Assembly (NCBI GenBank): GCA_009760885.1
Contig: CM019697.1
Location: 25,766,710-25,830,709 of the forward strand
Source: Achatina immaculata
Taxonomy: Eukaryota > Mollusca > Gastropoda > Stylommatophora > Achatinidae
Reading direction: 5' to 3'
Length of the DNA stretch: 64,000 bases
Shown here: one piece after another, positions 34,880-47,565 of the stretch
Position numbering within the stretch: the first letter of the stretch is position 1
Layout: every line of letters begins with the position of its first letter
Made by a program: the position numbers and the translations under genes
Notes under the pieces: model-generated
What the model saw: the letters and a program-made list of their open reading frames with translations, nothing else
What the model was told of the DNA's origin: nothing
The model's database searches: none

Positions 34880-35690
34880 TTTGGTAATACACTTATTTCA
34901 TAAAGTATTATTAATAATATACTTCTATGTTCATAAAGTATTATTAATAATTCACGTATGTGTTCATAAAGTATTATTAATAATTCACGTATGTGTTCAT
35001 AAAGTATTATTAATAATAAAGTTATAATTTCGTAAATTATTATATGTTCACAAAGTATTATTAATGTACACATATATGATCATGAAGTATTATTAAGAAT
35101 ACACTTATATGTTCATACAGTATTATTAATAATACAGTTATAGTTTCATAAATTATTATCTGTTAATAAAGTATTATTAATAATGCACGTATATGTTCAT
35201 AAATTATTATTATAAGTACACTTAGTTGTACATAAAGTATTATGCGTAAACTATTATATGTTTATTAACATAAAGTATTATTAATAATACACTTACATGT
35301 TCATAAAGTGTTATTAATAATGCACTTATATGTTAATAAAGTATTATTAATAATAGATTTATATGTTAATAAAATATTATTAATAATAGATTTATATGTT
35401 AATAAAGTATTATTAATAATAGATTTATATGTTAATAAAGTATTATTAATAATAGATTTATATGTTAATAAAGTATTATTAATAATAGATTTATATGTTA
35501 ATAAAGTATTATTAATAATAGATTTATATGTTAATAAAGTATTATTAATAATAGATTTATATGTTAATAAAGTATTATTAATAATAGATTTATATGTTAA
35601 TAAAGTATTATTAATAATACACTTATATGTTCATAAAGTATTATTAATAATCCACTTATATGTTCATGAAGTATTATTAATAATGCATCT
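34880..35690. repeat. 33 bp satellite (AATAAAGTATTATTAAT), left part
   Basis: Highly regular 33 bp units at 35300-35640 (AATAAAGTATTATTAATAAT plus AGATTTATATGTT) and decayed ones from about 34880. Eleven-residue YVNKVLLIIDL repeats in the plus frame follow from the period. The array resumes at about 36386 after a family B insertion. Confidence 0.92.
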
Positions 35691-36385
35691 CATTCATTCA
35701 TTCATTTGCATGTCCCTTGTGGAACTTTGCCTCCCTAACACCACTCCTGTAGGCCTCTCGGTTGTGAGCAAGATGGCCTGCTGCTGATGCGTCTATTTGC
35801 AGATCATCAACGATGTCTTGCAGCCATCTTCGCCTTGGTCTTCCTCTCTTTCTTTTTCCCATTATGTACCCTTCCAATACGATCTTCTCTAGATTATCAT
35901 GACGTTTAATGTGTCCAAAATATTTAAGTTTTCTCTCTTTAATCTTCTTTACTAGCCAGACTTCTTCAATATTAAGTTCTTGTAGTATGGATATATTTGT
36001 TCTTTTTTGTGTCAATGATATTTGAAGAACTCTTCTGTAGCATTTACATTCAAAGGCATTTATGTGTTTCTCAGCTGTTTTGTTAAGTGTCCAGGTCTCA
36101 CAGGCATATGTTGTGATGGGAACGATGCATGCCCTTAAAATCTTATTTTTGTAGTTCTGTCTGTTCCTCTCCACAGATTCTTTAGTTGTTTTACTTTCTG
36201 AAGAGCGATAGATGTCCTCCTTTTAATTTCGCTCATGTATCTCCATTATTAGTTAGTAGTGATCCAAGATATTCAAAACTCTCCACCTCATTATATATAT
36301 ATATATCAGCTGCCTTGTTTGTTTTTTTCAGATGCCGTCAATTTAGTTTTCTTTGCATTAAGATAGAGGTTTTGCTCTTCACTAT
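35691..36385 (-). mobile_element. Family B RTE/BovB-like 3' fragment inserted in the 33 bp satellite, 8 bp TSD
   Basis: Flanked by ATGCATCT at 35683-35690 and 36386-36393, and by 33 bp satellite on both sides. The 3' tail is (CATT)n on the plus strand. It carries the C-terminal tail of family B, open from 36174 to 35698 (ILRACIVPITTYACETW, KCYRRVLQIS, KRKRGRPRRRWLQD, ending GHANE), and further upstream a frameshifted LEEVESFEYLGSLL-type portion to about 36380. It is 5' truncated, with no polymerase motifs. Confidence 0.92.
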
Positions 36386-36440
36386 ATGCATCTATATGTT
36401 CATAAATTATTATACGTTTATAAAGTATTATTATTCCCAC
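36386..36440. repeat. 33 bp satellite, right remnant
   Basis: ATGCATCTATATGTTCATAAATTATTATACG and TAAAGTATTATT resume the array interrupted by family B. Confidence 0.8.
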
Positions 36441-36512
36441 GAGAACATAGATCTACAACAACCAAGAACAATAAATTCAACATGGTACAGGACTAATAAG
36501 TAAAAGAAAAGA

Positions 36513-36551
<39 letters not shown>

Positions 36552-37313
36552 ATGGCATATACAACAACAAACTTTATTAAATGTTGGATTGTATAGTCTT
36601 ACTTCCAGTGTCTAACAACTTTTGTCTTGAAGGAATGTTAAAAAAAATGGTCTTATTACTGCATAAGTCCATTTTTTTAGACCATAATTACTGTATTTCA
36701 ATACAAGAATCGAGCCACTGCAAGCCGTTGTACGTGCAAAGCTTGGTACACTTGCCACTGCTTGTCGACCCTTGCTCTATGGATTTGAGCAGCCATTGAA
36801 TCATTCATTTTGGAGTATTTGATGAAACAAGCATATTACAGGAGCTTTTGGAAACAAGGAGCTGTGGACTTTTTCCTAAATCTTAACTAGCATCCGCATG
36901 CTGAATATCACTTCCTCCCTAGTCCATTTTTTTTGTTTTCCGAAATCCTCATTTCTGCCCGCTGGCTTCCTCGTTTCTTGTTGATGATTTTTTTTTATCT
37001 TCCGGTTTCTCAGATGACCTTGAGTAATACTTTGTCACGTGGTTCCTGTTGCTTACAGTTCTGAAGTCGAAAGGTCTAGGACCTGTTGATTGTTTTACTA
37101 GTATCAAAATAACGAACTGTTATATTCCTGGTAAACACAGTTTTCTGATGCAAGTGTATAAAACTATATATATATATATATATATACTGAGAAATGTTTC
37201 TTTTAGCTTTTCCCACCGGTATAATTAAGGCCAAAGTCGAAATATTACAAGTGTCTGCTTACTAATAGCTTAAGTTGCTCTTACAATTTTTAAGTAGTCT
37301 ACTCCTCATTCTT
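36441..37313. other. Unassigned spacer with TA microsatellites
   Basis: (TA)n tracts at about 36518-36550 and 37165-37188. No coding feature recognised. Confidence 0.5.
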
Positions 37314-37562
37314 GGCAACTGTTGCTAGCTTCAGAGTTACCGATGTTTTCAATTACTGAGGCAACTGTTGCTAGCTTCAAGTTACCGATGTCTTCAATTA
37401 CTGAGGCAACTGTTGCTAGTTTCAAGTTACTGATGTTTTCAATTACTGAGGAAACTGTTGCTAGCTTCAAGTTACCGATGTTTTCAGTTACCGAGGCAAC
37501 TGTTGCTAGCTTCAAGTTACCGACGTTTTCAATTACTGAGACAGCTGTTGTTAGTTTCAATA
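37314..37562. repeat. 45 bp minisatellite, about 5.5 copies
   Basis: Unit contains GCAACTGTTGCTAGCTTCAA and TTACCGATGTTTTCAATTACTGA. Fifteen-residue repeats on both strands follow from the period. A more diverged unit continues to about 37660. Confidence 0.9.
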
Positions 37563-37939
37563 TGTTAATTAAGCACTGTTTATTAGCTTCAGTATATTGA
37601 TGTTTACAATTAATGAGGCAACTTTTGCTAAGACTAAAATATCAATATTTTCAAGTTAAATTCTGCAGCAACGATTCTATGATGTAAAAAGTACTTATTA
37701 CAAATTGTGCCTGTTGATTTTGTTACTTTCTCCAGTAGTTTTATTTTGTGCAATATTTTTTTGTGAAGTGGTCCTTCCGATTTCTGTTGTGAAAATTGCT
37801 GACCCTACATAAACACGACAATATTGAGACATTAATGATTTAAGCATTGTCTCTATTTTTCTATTTCGCGATTATATCTCAAGTCTTTGCTTGTATGTTC
37901 ACGTCATAGCTATACTAAGTCATGGCTTATATATTTCAA

Positions 37940-38165
37940 AACGTTGTCTGTAAGATTAATGCTCTTGTTTGTAAGATTTATGTTCTTGTCTGTAAGATTA
38001 ATGCTTCTTAACTGTAACACTAATGTTTTTGTCTGTAATATTACCGCTTTTTGTCTGTAAGATTAATGCTTTTTGTATGTAATATTAACGCTTATTATCT
38101 GTAAGATTAACGTTTCTTGTCTGTAAGATTAACGCTTCTTGTCTGTAAGATTAACACTTCATTCT
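37940..38165. repeat. 23 bp minisatellite, about 10 copies
   Basis: Unit CTGTAAGATTAACGCTTCTTGT with substitutions. Confidence 0.88.
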
Positions 38166-38204
38166 TTTTTTTTACAACCTTCATGTTTCTTACATTCCTC
38201 CTCA

Positions 38205-38330
38205 TTCATTCCCTATATATATCACGTTCGGGGGCAGTTTTCTCCATTTCATGCGATCCTGGGCCTTTCTTTTAGGTTCGACTGCTTTTATCGTCCTTCG
38301 CCACGTGGTCGGAGATTCTTCTGCTTCAGC
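38205..38330 (-). pseudogene. C-terminal fragment of an unassigned non-LTR retrotransposon
   Basis: On the minus strand one frame reads SPTTWRRTIKAVEPKRKAQD followed by RMKWRKLP. This is the pattern GRPxTTWRR...AxDRxxWR found at the end of many RTE-like polymerases, and resembles the tails of families C and E without matching either. It is short and could be chance, hence the low confidence. Confidence 0.45.
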
Positions 38331-38506
38331 AAGCTAAAATGCCATCTCTGTCTTCTAGACATTTCTTTTTGACATATCAGCACGGTTCGGATATCCATTA
38401 ATCTGCTGTCGCGTGTTTCTTTAATGACAGCTTATTTTACAACGTAAACATTAACATTAGCCTCTTAATTTTAGCACGTAGTAAAAGACAGCCTTGAATG
38501 TGATCA

Positions 38507-38700
38507 TTTGTATCACGGTGATGTAGTAGTTAATGCGTACACAAGTCCACCAGAAGGTCCTGGGTTCGTTTTCCCAATGAAATAGAGATTTCTTTCAGAT
38601 CCAGATGCGCCGGTGACGATCTTACCTAAAGAAACTGCTACTCGGGGTTTCCTAGGAAGTGAGGGCACGGGCTGGAGTCCTGAGATCACAGTTGAAGACC
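38507..38700 (+). mobile_element. Possible tRNA-derived SINE head upstream of the 28 bp satellite
   Basis: GTAGTAGTTAATGCGTACAC resembles a tRNA A box region and GGTCCTGGGTTCGTTTTCCC a B box (consensus GGTTCGANTCC) about 30 bases later, as in a tRNA-derived SINE. A comparable head occurs at 61460-61640, and both are followed directly by a satellite. No secondary structure was computed; a decayed tRNA pseudogene is the alternative. Confidence 0.5.
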
Positions 38701-41030
38701 TGGCCTAACTACATTATAGCGGTAGAGCTGACCTCCCTACATCACAGACAGTGGTAGAGCTGGCCTCCCTACATCATAGCGGTAGAGCTGGCCTCCCTAT
38801 ATCATAGTGGTAGAGCTGGCCTCCCTACATCATAGCGGTAGAGCTGGCCTCCCTACATCATAGCGGTAGAGCTGGCCTCCCTACATCACAGCGGTAGAGC
38901 TGGCCTCCCTACATTATAGTGGTAAAGCTGGCCTCCCTACATCACAGCGGTAGAGCTGGCCTCCCTACATCATAGTGGTAGAGCTGACCTCCCTACATTA
39001 TAGTGGTAGAGCTGGCCTCCCTACATCATAGCGGTAGAGCTGGCCTCCCTACATCATAGTGGTAGAGCAGGCCTCCCTACATCATAGCGGTAGAGCTGGC
39101 CTCCCTACATCATAGTGGTAGAGCTGGCCTCCCTACATCACAGCGGTAGAGCTGGCCTCCCTACATTATAGTGGTAGAGCTGACCTCCCTTCATTATAGT
39201 GGTAGAGCTGGCCTCCCTACATTATAGCGGTAGAGCTGGCCTCCCTACATTATAGTGGTAGAGCTGGCCTCCCTATATTATAGTGGTAGAGCTGGCCTCC
39301 CTACATTATAGCGGTAGAGCTGGCCTCCCTACATTATAGCGGTAGAGCTGACCTCCCTACATTATAGCGGTAGAGCTGACCTCCCTACACCACAGCGGTA
39401 GAGCTTGCCACCCTACATCATAACGGTAGAGCTTGCCACCCTACACCACAGCGGTAGAGCTTGCCACCCTACATCATAACGGTAGAGCTAGTCCCCCTAC
39501 ATCACAGTGGTAGAGCTAGTCCCCCTACATCACATAGTGGTAGAGCTAATCCCCCTACATCATAGTGGTAGAGCTAGTCCCCCTACATCACAGTGGTAGA
39601 GCTAGTCCCCCTACATCATAGTGGTAGAGCTAGTCCCCCTACATCACAGTGGTAGAGCTAGTCCCCCTACATCACAGTGGTAGAGCTAGTCCCCCTACAT
39701 CACAGTGGTAGAGCTAGTCCCCCTACATCACAGTGGTAGAGCTAGTCCCCCTACATCACAGTGGTAGAGCTAGTCCCCCTACATCACAGTGGTAGAGCTA
39801 GTCCCCCTACATCACAGTGGTAGAGCTAGTCCCCCTACATCATAGTGGTAGAGCTAGTCCCCCTACATCATAGTGGTAGAGCTAGTCCCCCTACATCATA
39901 GTGGTAGAGCTAGTCCCCCTACATCATAGTGGTAGAGCTAGTCCCCCTACATCATAGTGGTAGAGCTAGTCCCCCTACATCATAGTGGTAGAGCTAGTCC
40001 CCCTACATCATAGTGGTAGAGCTAGTCCCCCTACATCACAGCGGTAGAGCTAGTCCCCCTACATCATAGTGGTAGAGCTAGTCCCCCTACATCATAGTGG
40101 TAGAGCTAGTCCCCCTACATCACAGCGGTAGAGCTAGTCCCCCTACATCATAGTGGTAGAGCTAGTCCCCCTACATCATAGTGGTAGAGCTATCCCCCTA
40201 CTCATAGTGGTAGAGCTAGTCCCCCTACATCACAGCGGTAGAGCTAGTCCCCCTACATCACAGCGGTAGAGCTAGTCCCCCTACATCATAGTGGTAGAGC
40301 TAGTCCCCCTACATCATAGTGGTAGAGCTAGTCCCCCTACATCATAGTGGTAGAGCTAGTCCCCCTACATCATAGTGGTAGAGCTAGTCCCCCTACATCA
40401 TAGTGGTAGAGCTAGTCCCCCTACATCATAGTGGTAGAGCTAGTCCCCCTACATCATAGTGGTAGAGCTAGTCCCCCTACATCATAGTGGTAGAGCTAGT
40501 CCCCCTACATCACAGTGGTAGAGCTAGTCCCCCTACATCATAGTGGTAGAGCTAGTCCCCCTACATCATAGTGGTAGAGCTAGTCCCCCTACATCATAGT
40601 GGTAGAGCTAGTCCCCCTACATCATAGTGGTAGAGCTAGTCCCCCTACATCACAGCGGTAAAGCTGGCCTCCCTATATCATAGTGATAGAGCTCGTCTTC
40701 CTACATCATTGTGGTACAGCTGGCCTCCCTACATCACAGTTGTAGAGCTAGCCTCCCTACATCACAGTGTTAGAGCTGGCCTCCCTACATCACAATGTTA
40801 GAACTGGCCTCCCTACATCACAGTTGTAGAGCTAGCCTCCCTACATCATAGTGGTAGAGCTAGCCCACCTACGTCACGATGGTAGAGCTGACTTCCCTAC
40901 ATCACAATGATAGAACTGGCCTCCCTACATCACAATGATAGAGCTGGCCTCCCTACATCACAGTGGCAGAGCTGACCTCTCTACATCACAATGGTAGAGC
41001 TAGCTTCCCTACATCACAATGGTATGACCT
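38700..41030. repeat. 28 bp satellite, about 83 copies
   Basis: Unit CTACATCATAGTGGTAGAGC plus TAGTCCCC, period 28. Left third: CTGGCCTC variants. Middle: a very homogeneous CTAGTCCCC block (39480-40650). Right end: diverged. The array ends in ATGACCTAAAAATGTGAAGG, a sequence also seen within the 55 bp satellite at 61.6 kb. Confidence 0.95.
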
Positions 41031-41348
41031 AAAAATGTGAAGGCGCTACAAGCTTATTTAAAGTCAGTCAGTACAATAATGTACAATAACCATCTCTACT
41101 AGTTTCATTGCTTGTGACTTGGATGTTTTGAAAATTCTTTTCTTCGAGCAACCGCTGCCCGAGCTGCTGTAATCGAATATATCTAGTAACGACCACAATA
41201 CGAGTCACATAACGCTGAATATTTCTGAGATTGTGTATATTTACCGTATACAGAACTTACATATGTGGTTTAGTAACATAATCTGCAATGATACGAGTAA
41301 TATGATCAGCACTAAATATACGAGCACATCCGTTTTCGTTAATGTTTT

Positions 41349-41350
<2 letters not shown>
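41031..41350. other. Unassigned spacer
   Basis: No gene or repeat recognised. Confidence 0.4.

Positions 41351-41404
<54 letters not shown>
41351..41404. repeat. (CT)n microsatellite
   Basis: About 27 uninterrupted CT dinucleotides, roughly 40 bases upstream of the truncated family D copy. Confidence 0.95.
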
Positions 41405-41407
<3 letters not shown>

Positions 41408-41443
41408 ATTTTCTAGTGCTTCGAGAATCACTTCTGTAGATAA

Positions 41444-42350
41444 AGTATGCCCCAGTAATTACAGATACCCTAACATACATTTACAATCAGTGCATTGCAC
41501 ATCGTCATTTTCCTCAGGCTTTTAAATTTGCAAAAATATATCCCCTTTTTAAATCTGGTTCGGAGAAAAATCCCTCAAGCTATAGACCAATTTCCATTCT
41601 ATCAACTTTGTCTAAACCCCTAGAAAAACACATACAACCTTACAACATATGCAAGAAAATGATTTGATTGTTGACTGTCAGTCAGGTTTTAGGCCGAAAC
41701 ATTCCTGCCACACAGCTCTCACAAAAATGACAGAATGTTGGTTATCTAATATAAATGATGATAAATTATGTGGTGCTGACTTTGTTCACTTGAAAAAAAG
41801 CTTTTGACATAATTGGTCATGAAATCTTACTTAGAAAGCTTGAGACTTATAAATTACACCCTGACTTGACAAAATTTATTATATCTTTTCTTTCCAACAG
41901 ACAACAGGTAGTTTGCCTCAAAAACTCTAAGTCAAGTTCATCTGTGGTTGATAATGGTGTTCCACAGGGATCTATTCTTGGTCCTCTCTTGTTTACCATC
42001 TACATCAATGATCTTCCACTTCATCTCAAAAAAATCATCTTGTGACCTCTTTGCTGATGACTTCACAGTTACACTAGTGACAATGACTGCACTAACCATG
42101 AGACAAACATGCAGCACGTATTACAAATAAGGACAAACAACTTGATATTCTACCTTTCAAGAAGAGATTTCTTTTCAACAATGCCAAGTTAATTCATAAA
42201 ATTCTATCGCACAATGCTCCACCCTATCTGTGGTCGTTGTTCAAATCCAACCCAAAACACTTTCAACGCTTAAGCAGTTGTATTTTCCCAAAAACAAGGC
42301 TTGACGTGTTTAAAAAAAAGATTATCTTACTCAACTGCCCACTTTTGTAA
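41444..42350 (+). pseudogene. Family D reverse transcriptase and C-terminal domain, multiply frameshifted
   Basis: Visible in changing frames: SYRPISILSTLSKPLE (about 41580), SGFRPKHSCHTALTKMTE (about 41685), a damaged motif A, GVPQGSILGPLLFTIYINDLP (about 41955; first base of the motif near 41950), LFADDFTV (about 42050), then SHNAPPYLWSLFKSNPKHFQRL (42210-42275). An extra A run near 42030 and others break continuity. It is clearly non-functional and older than the copy at 27-31.5 kb. Confidence 0.82.
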
Positions 42351-42760
42351 TGCCCTATCAATTCATGTAACATTTTAATGTTTTTATAACTTTAAACTTT
42401 GTCAACATCTGTTTGATATAGATAAGCATAGTCTAAAGTAGGTTAAAGTATGGCTTGAATGTTGTAATTTTTAACAACTTTTCTATAAATGTGTTAGCTT
42501 TCAATGAATGTAATAATGCAAGTGTATTTCATGCTGTTGCATAAATCAGAGTGTAGAGTGTATGGACAAGAGATAAATTTATTATTTATTTATGTAATTA
42601 TGTAATGTGTCTTCATGATTATTATGCTCATTAACAAATGCTGAATGACTGTGACTGAGTGAAAGCTGTATGATGAAGGGCAGAATGTCAGACGGGCCTG
42701 CGTGCCCAATTCTTAACCCTTTGAAAATAAAGTATGTTCGTTTGTTCGTTCGTTTTCTTG
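41444..42760 (+). mobile_element. Family D CR1/L2-like copy, 5' truncated, with internal deletion
   Basis: Plus-strand copy starting within the polymerase (PVITDTLTY region) and ending with the family D 3' UTR (AAGGGCAGAATGTCAGACGG ... AACCCTTTGAAAATAAAG) and a (GTTC)n tail at about 42735-42755. Compared with the copy at 27-31.5 kb it has several frameshifts and lacks the segment between FADD (about 42050) and the SHNAPPYLWSLF block (about 42210). It is followed directly by a 35 bp minisatellite. No target-site duplication was identified. Confidence 0.88.
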
Positions 42761-42985
42761 TATACATAAGTTTGGCTCTTATCTTCCGTCTCTTGTATAC
42801 ACAAGTTTGTCTCTTATCTTCCGTCTCTTGTATACACAAGTTTGGCTCTTATCTTCCGTCTCTTGTATACACAAGTTTGTCTCTTATCTTCCGTCTCTTG
42901 TATACACAAGTTTGGCTCTTATCTTCCGTCTCTTGTATACACAAGTTTGGCTCTTATCTTCCGTCTCTTTTGTACACAAGTTTGT
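42751..42985. repeat. 35 bp minisatellite, about 7 copies
   Basis: Unit contains CTTGTATACACAAG, a near-perfect palindrome, and TTTGGCTCTTATCTTCCGTCT. It starts immediately after the family D tail. Confidence 0.92.
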
Positions 42986-43021
42986 TTGACTGCTCTTCCT
43001 AACTGTAAATTGTTGGCTTTT

Positions 43022-43442
43022 ATAGTGGAGATAGTTAATGGAGATAGTGGAGATAGTTAATGGAGATAGTGGAGATAGTTAATGGAGATAGTGGAGATAG
43101 TTAATGGAGATAGTGGAGATAATTAATGGAGATGGTGGAGATAGTTAATGGAGATAGTGGAGATAGTTAATGGAGATAGTGGAGATAGTTTGTGTAGATA
43201 GTTTGTGGAGATAGTGTAGATAGTTTGTGGAGATAGTGTAGATAGTTTGTGGAGATAGTGTAGATAGTTTGTGGAGATAGTGTAGATAGTTTGTGGAGAT
43301 AGTGTAGATAGTTAATGGAGATAGTGGAGATAGTTAATGGAGATAGTGGAGATAATTAATGGAGATAGTGTAGATAGTTAATGGAGATAGTGGAGATAGT
43401 TTGTGGAGATAGTGGAGATAGTTTGTGGAGATAGTAGAGATA
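43022..43442. repeat. 20-22 bp GGAGATAGT minisatellite
   Basis: Alternating GGAGATAGTGGAGATAGTTA and GGAGATAGTGTAGATAGTTT units, about 20 copies. Confidence 0.92.
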
Positions 43443-44640
43443 CTCCTAGTTGGTTGTTCTTTGTACAAAAAAAAAAAGAATTTCTCTCTTGATTGTGACT
43501 AAGTAGACGCACTGTTATTTTGCTGTAGTAACTTTCTTCACAAGCTCATCAAGAGAACTTGTTTTTCATGTATTCTGGTTTGTCTCTAGTTTCTGGTTAT
43601 CAGGAGCATACACCACATCTGTAGTACTTCCTTTTGGTGATATCTGTAGATCTTTAATCTCAGGCTGATGTCTTCTTAAAGATGTCTAGTCTGAGCATGT
43701 TGTCTTGTCAAAGATTTCCAGTCTAAGATTTATGTCTTGTAAAAGATCTCTAGTATAAGTTTGTTGTCTTATCAAAGATCTCTAGTCTAAGGTTAATGTC
43801 CTTTCAAAGATCTCTAGTCGAAAGATGTTGTCTTTTCGTAATTTCGATATTTTGTCAAACATCTCTGGCCTAAGATTGTTTTCGTGTCAAAGATCTCCAG
43901 TGTAATTTTGAAGTTTTGTTGATCTCCATGATGATCAAGCAGGGTATGAGAGATCCTGATGAAAGAACTCTGACTATGATACCTGATGTTGTGAAATGTG
44001 CATCGAATGAACGGTATGCAGGAACAGTACAGAAGATATGTCTGTTCTGAAACTAATAATTATTGAGATAGTATTAAATTGTTCAGATCATACACAAGGG
44101 AACTTACCGGCTGTCGGTCGGTCAGCGGGCAACCAGTGCTTTATCTGGCCTTAAGGCAGGGACAGGGCTATTGTTTGGAGCTTACTCAGCATTTCATTTA
44201 ACAGACAGATACAGACAGACAGACAGACAGACACAGACAGATAGACAGACAGACAGATAGGTAGATTACAATATTAATTCAATGAATGTTGTATATAGAG
44301 ATAAACTACAATATAAACTCATTGAATATTACGTGTAGAGGTAAATTACAATATAAACTCAGTCAATGTAAATACTTCTTTTTTTAAGCACCTGTTATGT
44401 GAAGTTAATATCATCTACGAGTTTTAAGCTCTTATGTGTTCTTTCTATGAACAAAATTTTGTACATTAATGTTGCCTATGTCTGCTCGTCTGTCAAACCT
44501 TATGCAATGTTAACGTTTTGCTTAGGACGACAGAGTTGTTGACTTACTTTTGTACCAAAGTCAACTGTTGAATTAAAAGTACAATAACGATGAAGTTTAG
44601 GATGAGAAAAATAATGATGGAAGGAATAAAGCAAACTGAG
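43443..44640. other. Spacer with weak repeats
   Basis: 43660-43900 has imperfect CAAAGATCTCTAGTCTAAG units of about 43 bp. A (GACA)n tract lies at 44202-44265. Otherwise unassigned. Confidence 0.5.
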
Positions 44641-44644
44641 AGTC

Positions 44645-44815
44645 CACATATAGACCACAGTCTAACAGAATCTGCTAGATAGTTTCTGACTTACTGAAGC
44701 AGGTCTACATATTGTACACACTCTAACAGACGCCTCTAGATAGTTTCTGACTTACTGAAGCAGGTCTACATATTGTACACACTCTAACAGACGCCTCTAG
44801 ATAGTTTCTGACTGC
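44645..44815. repeat. 61 bp minisatellite, about 2.7 copies
   Basis: Units contain ACTCTAACAGACGCCTCTAG and AGTTTCTGACTTACTGAAG; the last two are near identical. Confidence 0.88.
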
Positions 44816-44964
44816 TGAAGCAGTTAACCTTTAAACCTGTCTAAACGTTTAGATTCCCAGGCTTCTCTAAGTAATTAAACTTATAAGATATTAAAATGAT
44901 TAAGTTTACACTCTGTCTTAGTAATGGAGCTAGTAGCCTAACTAAATGATTACGGACCTACTTT

Positions 44965-46945
44965 AATCATTTAGCCTTGTAGACCTAGATACATACATCT
45001 CTGTATGAAATAAGTTAGCCTTGTACACCTAGATACATACATCTCTGTATGAAATACGTTAGCCTTGTACACCTAGATACATACATCTCTGTATGAAATA
45101 AGTTAGCCTTGTACACCTAGATACATACATCTCTGTATGAAATAAGTTAGCCTTGTACACCTAGATACATACATCTCTGTATGAAATAAGTAATCCTTGT
45201 AGACCTGGATACATACATCTCTGTATGAAATAAGTTAGCCTTGTAGACCTGGATACATACATCTCTGTTTGAAATAAGTTAGCCTTGTAGACCTAGATAC
45301 ATACATCTTTGTATGAAATAAGTTAGCCATGTAGACCTAGATACATACATCTTTGTATGAAATAAGTTAGCCATGTAGACCTAGATACATACATCTTTGT
45401 ATGAAATAAGTTAGCCTTGTAGACCTGGATACAGACATCTCTGTTTGAAATAAGTTAGCCTTGTAGACCTAGATACATACATCTTTGTATGAAATAAGTT
45501 AGCCATGTAGACCTGGATACATACATCTCTGTTTGAAATAAGTTAGCCTTGTAGACCTAGATACATACATCTCTGTTTGAAATAAGTTAGCCATGTAGAC
45601 CTAGATACATACATCTCTGTTTGAAATAAGTTAGCCTTGTAGACCTAGATACACACATCTCTGTTTGAAATAAGTTAGCCATGTAGACCTAGATACATAC
45701 ATCTCTGTTTGAAATAAGTTAGCTTTGTAGACCTAGATACACACATCTTTGTATGAAATAAGTTAGCCATGTAGACCTGGATACATACATCTCTGTATGA
45801 AATAAGTTAGCCTTGTAGACCTGGATACAGACATCTCTGTTTGAAATAAGTTAGCCTTGTAGACCTAGATACATACATCTTTGTATGAAATAAGTTAGCC
45901 ATGTAGACCTGGATACATACATCTCTGTTTGAAATAAGTTAGCCTTGTAGACCTAGATACATACATCTCTGTTTGAAATAAGTTAGCCATGTAGACCTAG
46001 ATACATACATCTCTGTTTGAAATAAGTTAGCCTTGTAGACCTAGATACACACATCTCTGTTTGAAATAAGTTAGCCATGTAGACCTAGATACATACATCT
46101 CTGTTTGAAATAAGTTAGCTTTGTAGACCTAGATACACACATCTTTGTATGAAATAAGTTAGCCATGTAGACCTGGATACATACATCTCTGTATGAAATA
46201 AGTTAGCCTTGTAGACCTGGATACATGCATCTCTGTTTGAAATAAGTTAGCTTTGTAGACCTAGATACATACATCTCTGTTTGAAATAAGTTAGCTTTGT
46301 AGACCTAGATACACACATCTCTGTTTGAAATAAGTTAGCCATGTAGACCTAGATACATGCATCTCTGTTTGAAATAAGTTAGCCATGTAGACCTAGATAC
46401 ACACATCTCTGTTTGAAATAAGTTAGTTTTGTAGACCTAGATACACACATCTCTGTATGAAATAAGTTAGCCATGTAGGCCTGGATACACACATCTCTGT
46501 TTGAAATAAGTTAGCTTTGTAGACCTAGATACACACATCTCTGTATGAAATAAGTTATCCATGTAGGCCTGGATACATACATCTCTCTATGAAATAAGTT
46601 ATCCATGTAGACCTAGATACATACATCTCTCTATGAAATAAGTTATCCATGTAGACCTAGATACATACATCTCTGTATGAAATAAGTTATCCATGTAGAC
46701 CTAGATACATACATCTCTCTATGAAATAAGTTATCCATGTAGACCTAGATACATACATCTCTCTATGAAATAAGTTAGCCTTGTAGACCTAGATACACAC
46801 ATCTCTGTATGAAATAAGTAATCCTTGTAGACCCAGATACATACATCTCTGTATGAAATAAGTAATCCTTGTAGACCCAGATACATACATCTCTGTATGA
46901 AATAAGTAATCCTTGTAGACCTGGACACATACATCTCTGTTACAA
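44965..46945. repeat. 44 bp satellite, about 45 copies, with higher-order structure
   Basis: Unit TTAGCCTTGTAGACCTAGAT, then ACATACATCTCTGTATGAAA and TAAG, period 44. Variants at fixed positions (CCTTG/CCATG/CTTTG, CTAGA/CTGGA, CATAC/CACAC, GTATG/GTTTG) define a nine-unit block repeated exactly (45421-45816 and 45817-46212). Confidence 0.95.
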
Positions 46946-47096
46946 ATACGTGGCAGTAAACGTTTTGCTAAAATGGATTTTCTTTTGTCTCTAGAAGAAG
47001 CTGGGACAAGCCTAGACATTATGTTGTTGGGTTTTAGTTATGCCATAAGAATTTTTTTTCTGATTTCCTGGAATTGACTTCAGTATCACAGTCATG

Positions 47097-47552
47097 AAGT
47101 ATATAAATATATAGATACATAAATATATAGATACATAGATAAATAAATATATAGATACATAGATACACAGATAAATAGATACAGAGATACATAGATTACA
47201 TAGATACATAGATAACCAGATACATAGATACACAGATACATACATACATAGATACACAGATGCATTAGATACACAGATACACAGATACATAGATACATAG
47301 ATACACATATACATAGATACATAGATACACAGATACATAGATACATAGATACACAGATACATAGATACATAGATACACATATACACAGATACATAGATAC
47401 ACATGTACACAGATACATAGATACACAGATACATAGATACACAGATACTAGATACATAGATACATAGATACACAGATACATAGATACACAGATACATAGA
47501 TACACATATACATAGATACATAGATACACATATACATAGATACACATATACA
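47097..47552. repeat. GATACA-type array, left part
   Basis: Short AGATACATAGATACACAGAT motifs, period 8-12. Minus-strand frames full of Tyr, Leu, Cys, Ile and Val (YLCIYVSM) are artefacts. A family B copy splits the array. Confidence 0.92.
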
Positions 47553-47565
47553 TTTATTCATTCAT

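Noticed and set aside
38700..41030. CRISPR-like array
   Set aside because: Repeats are directly adjacent without unique spacers; the context is eukaryotic. The same applies to all other arrays here.
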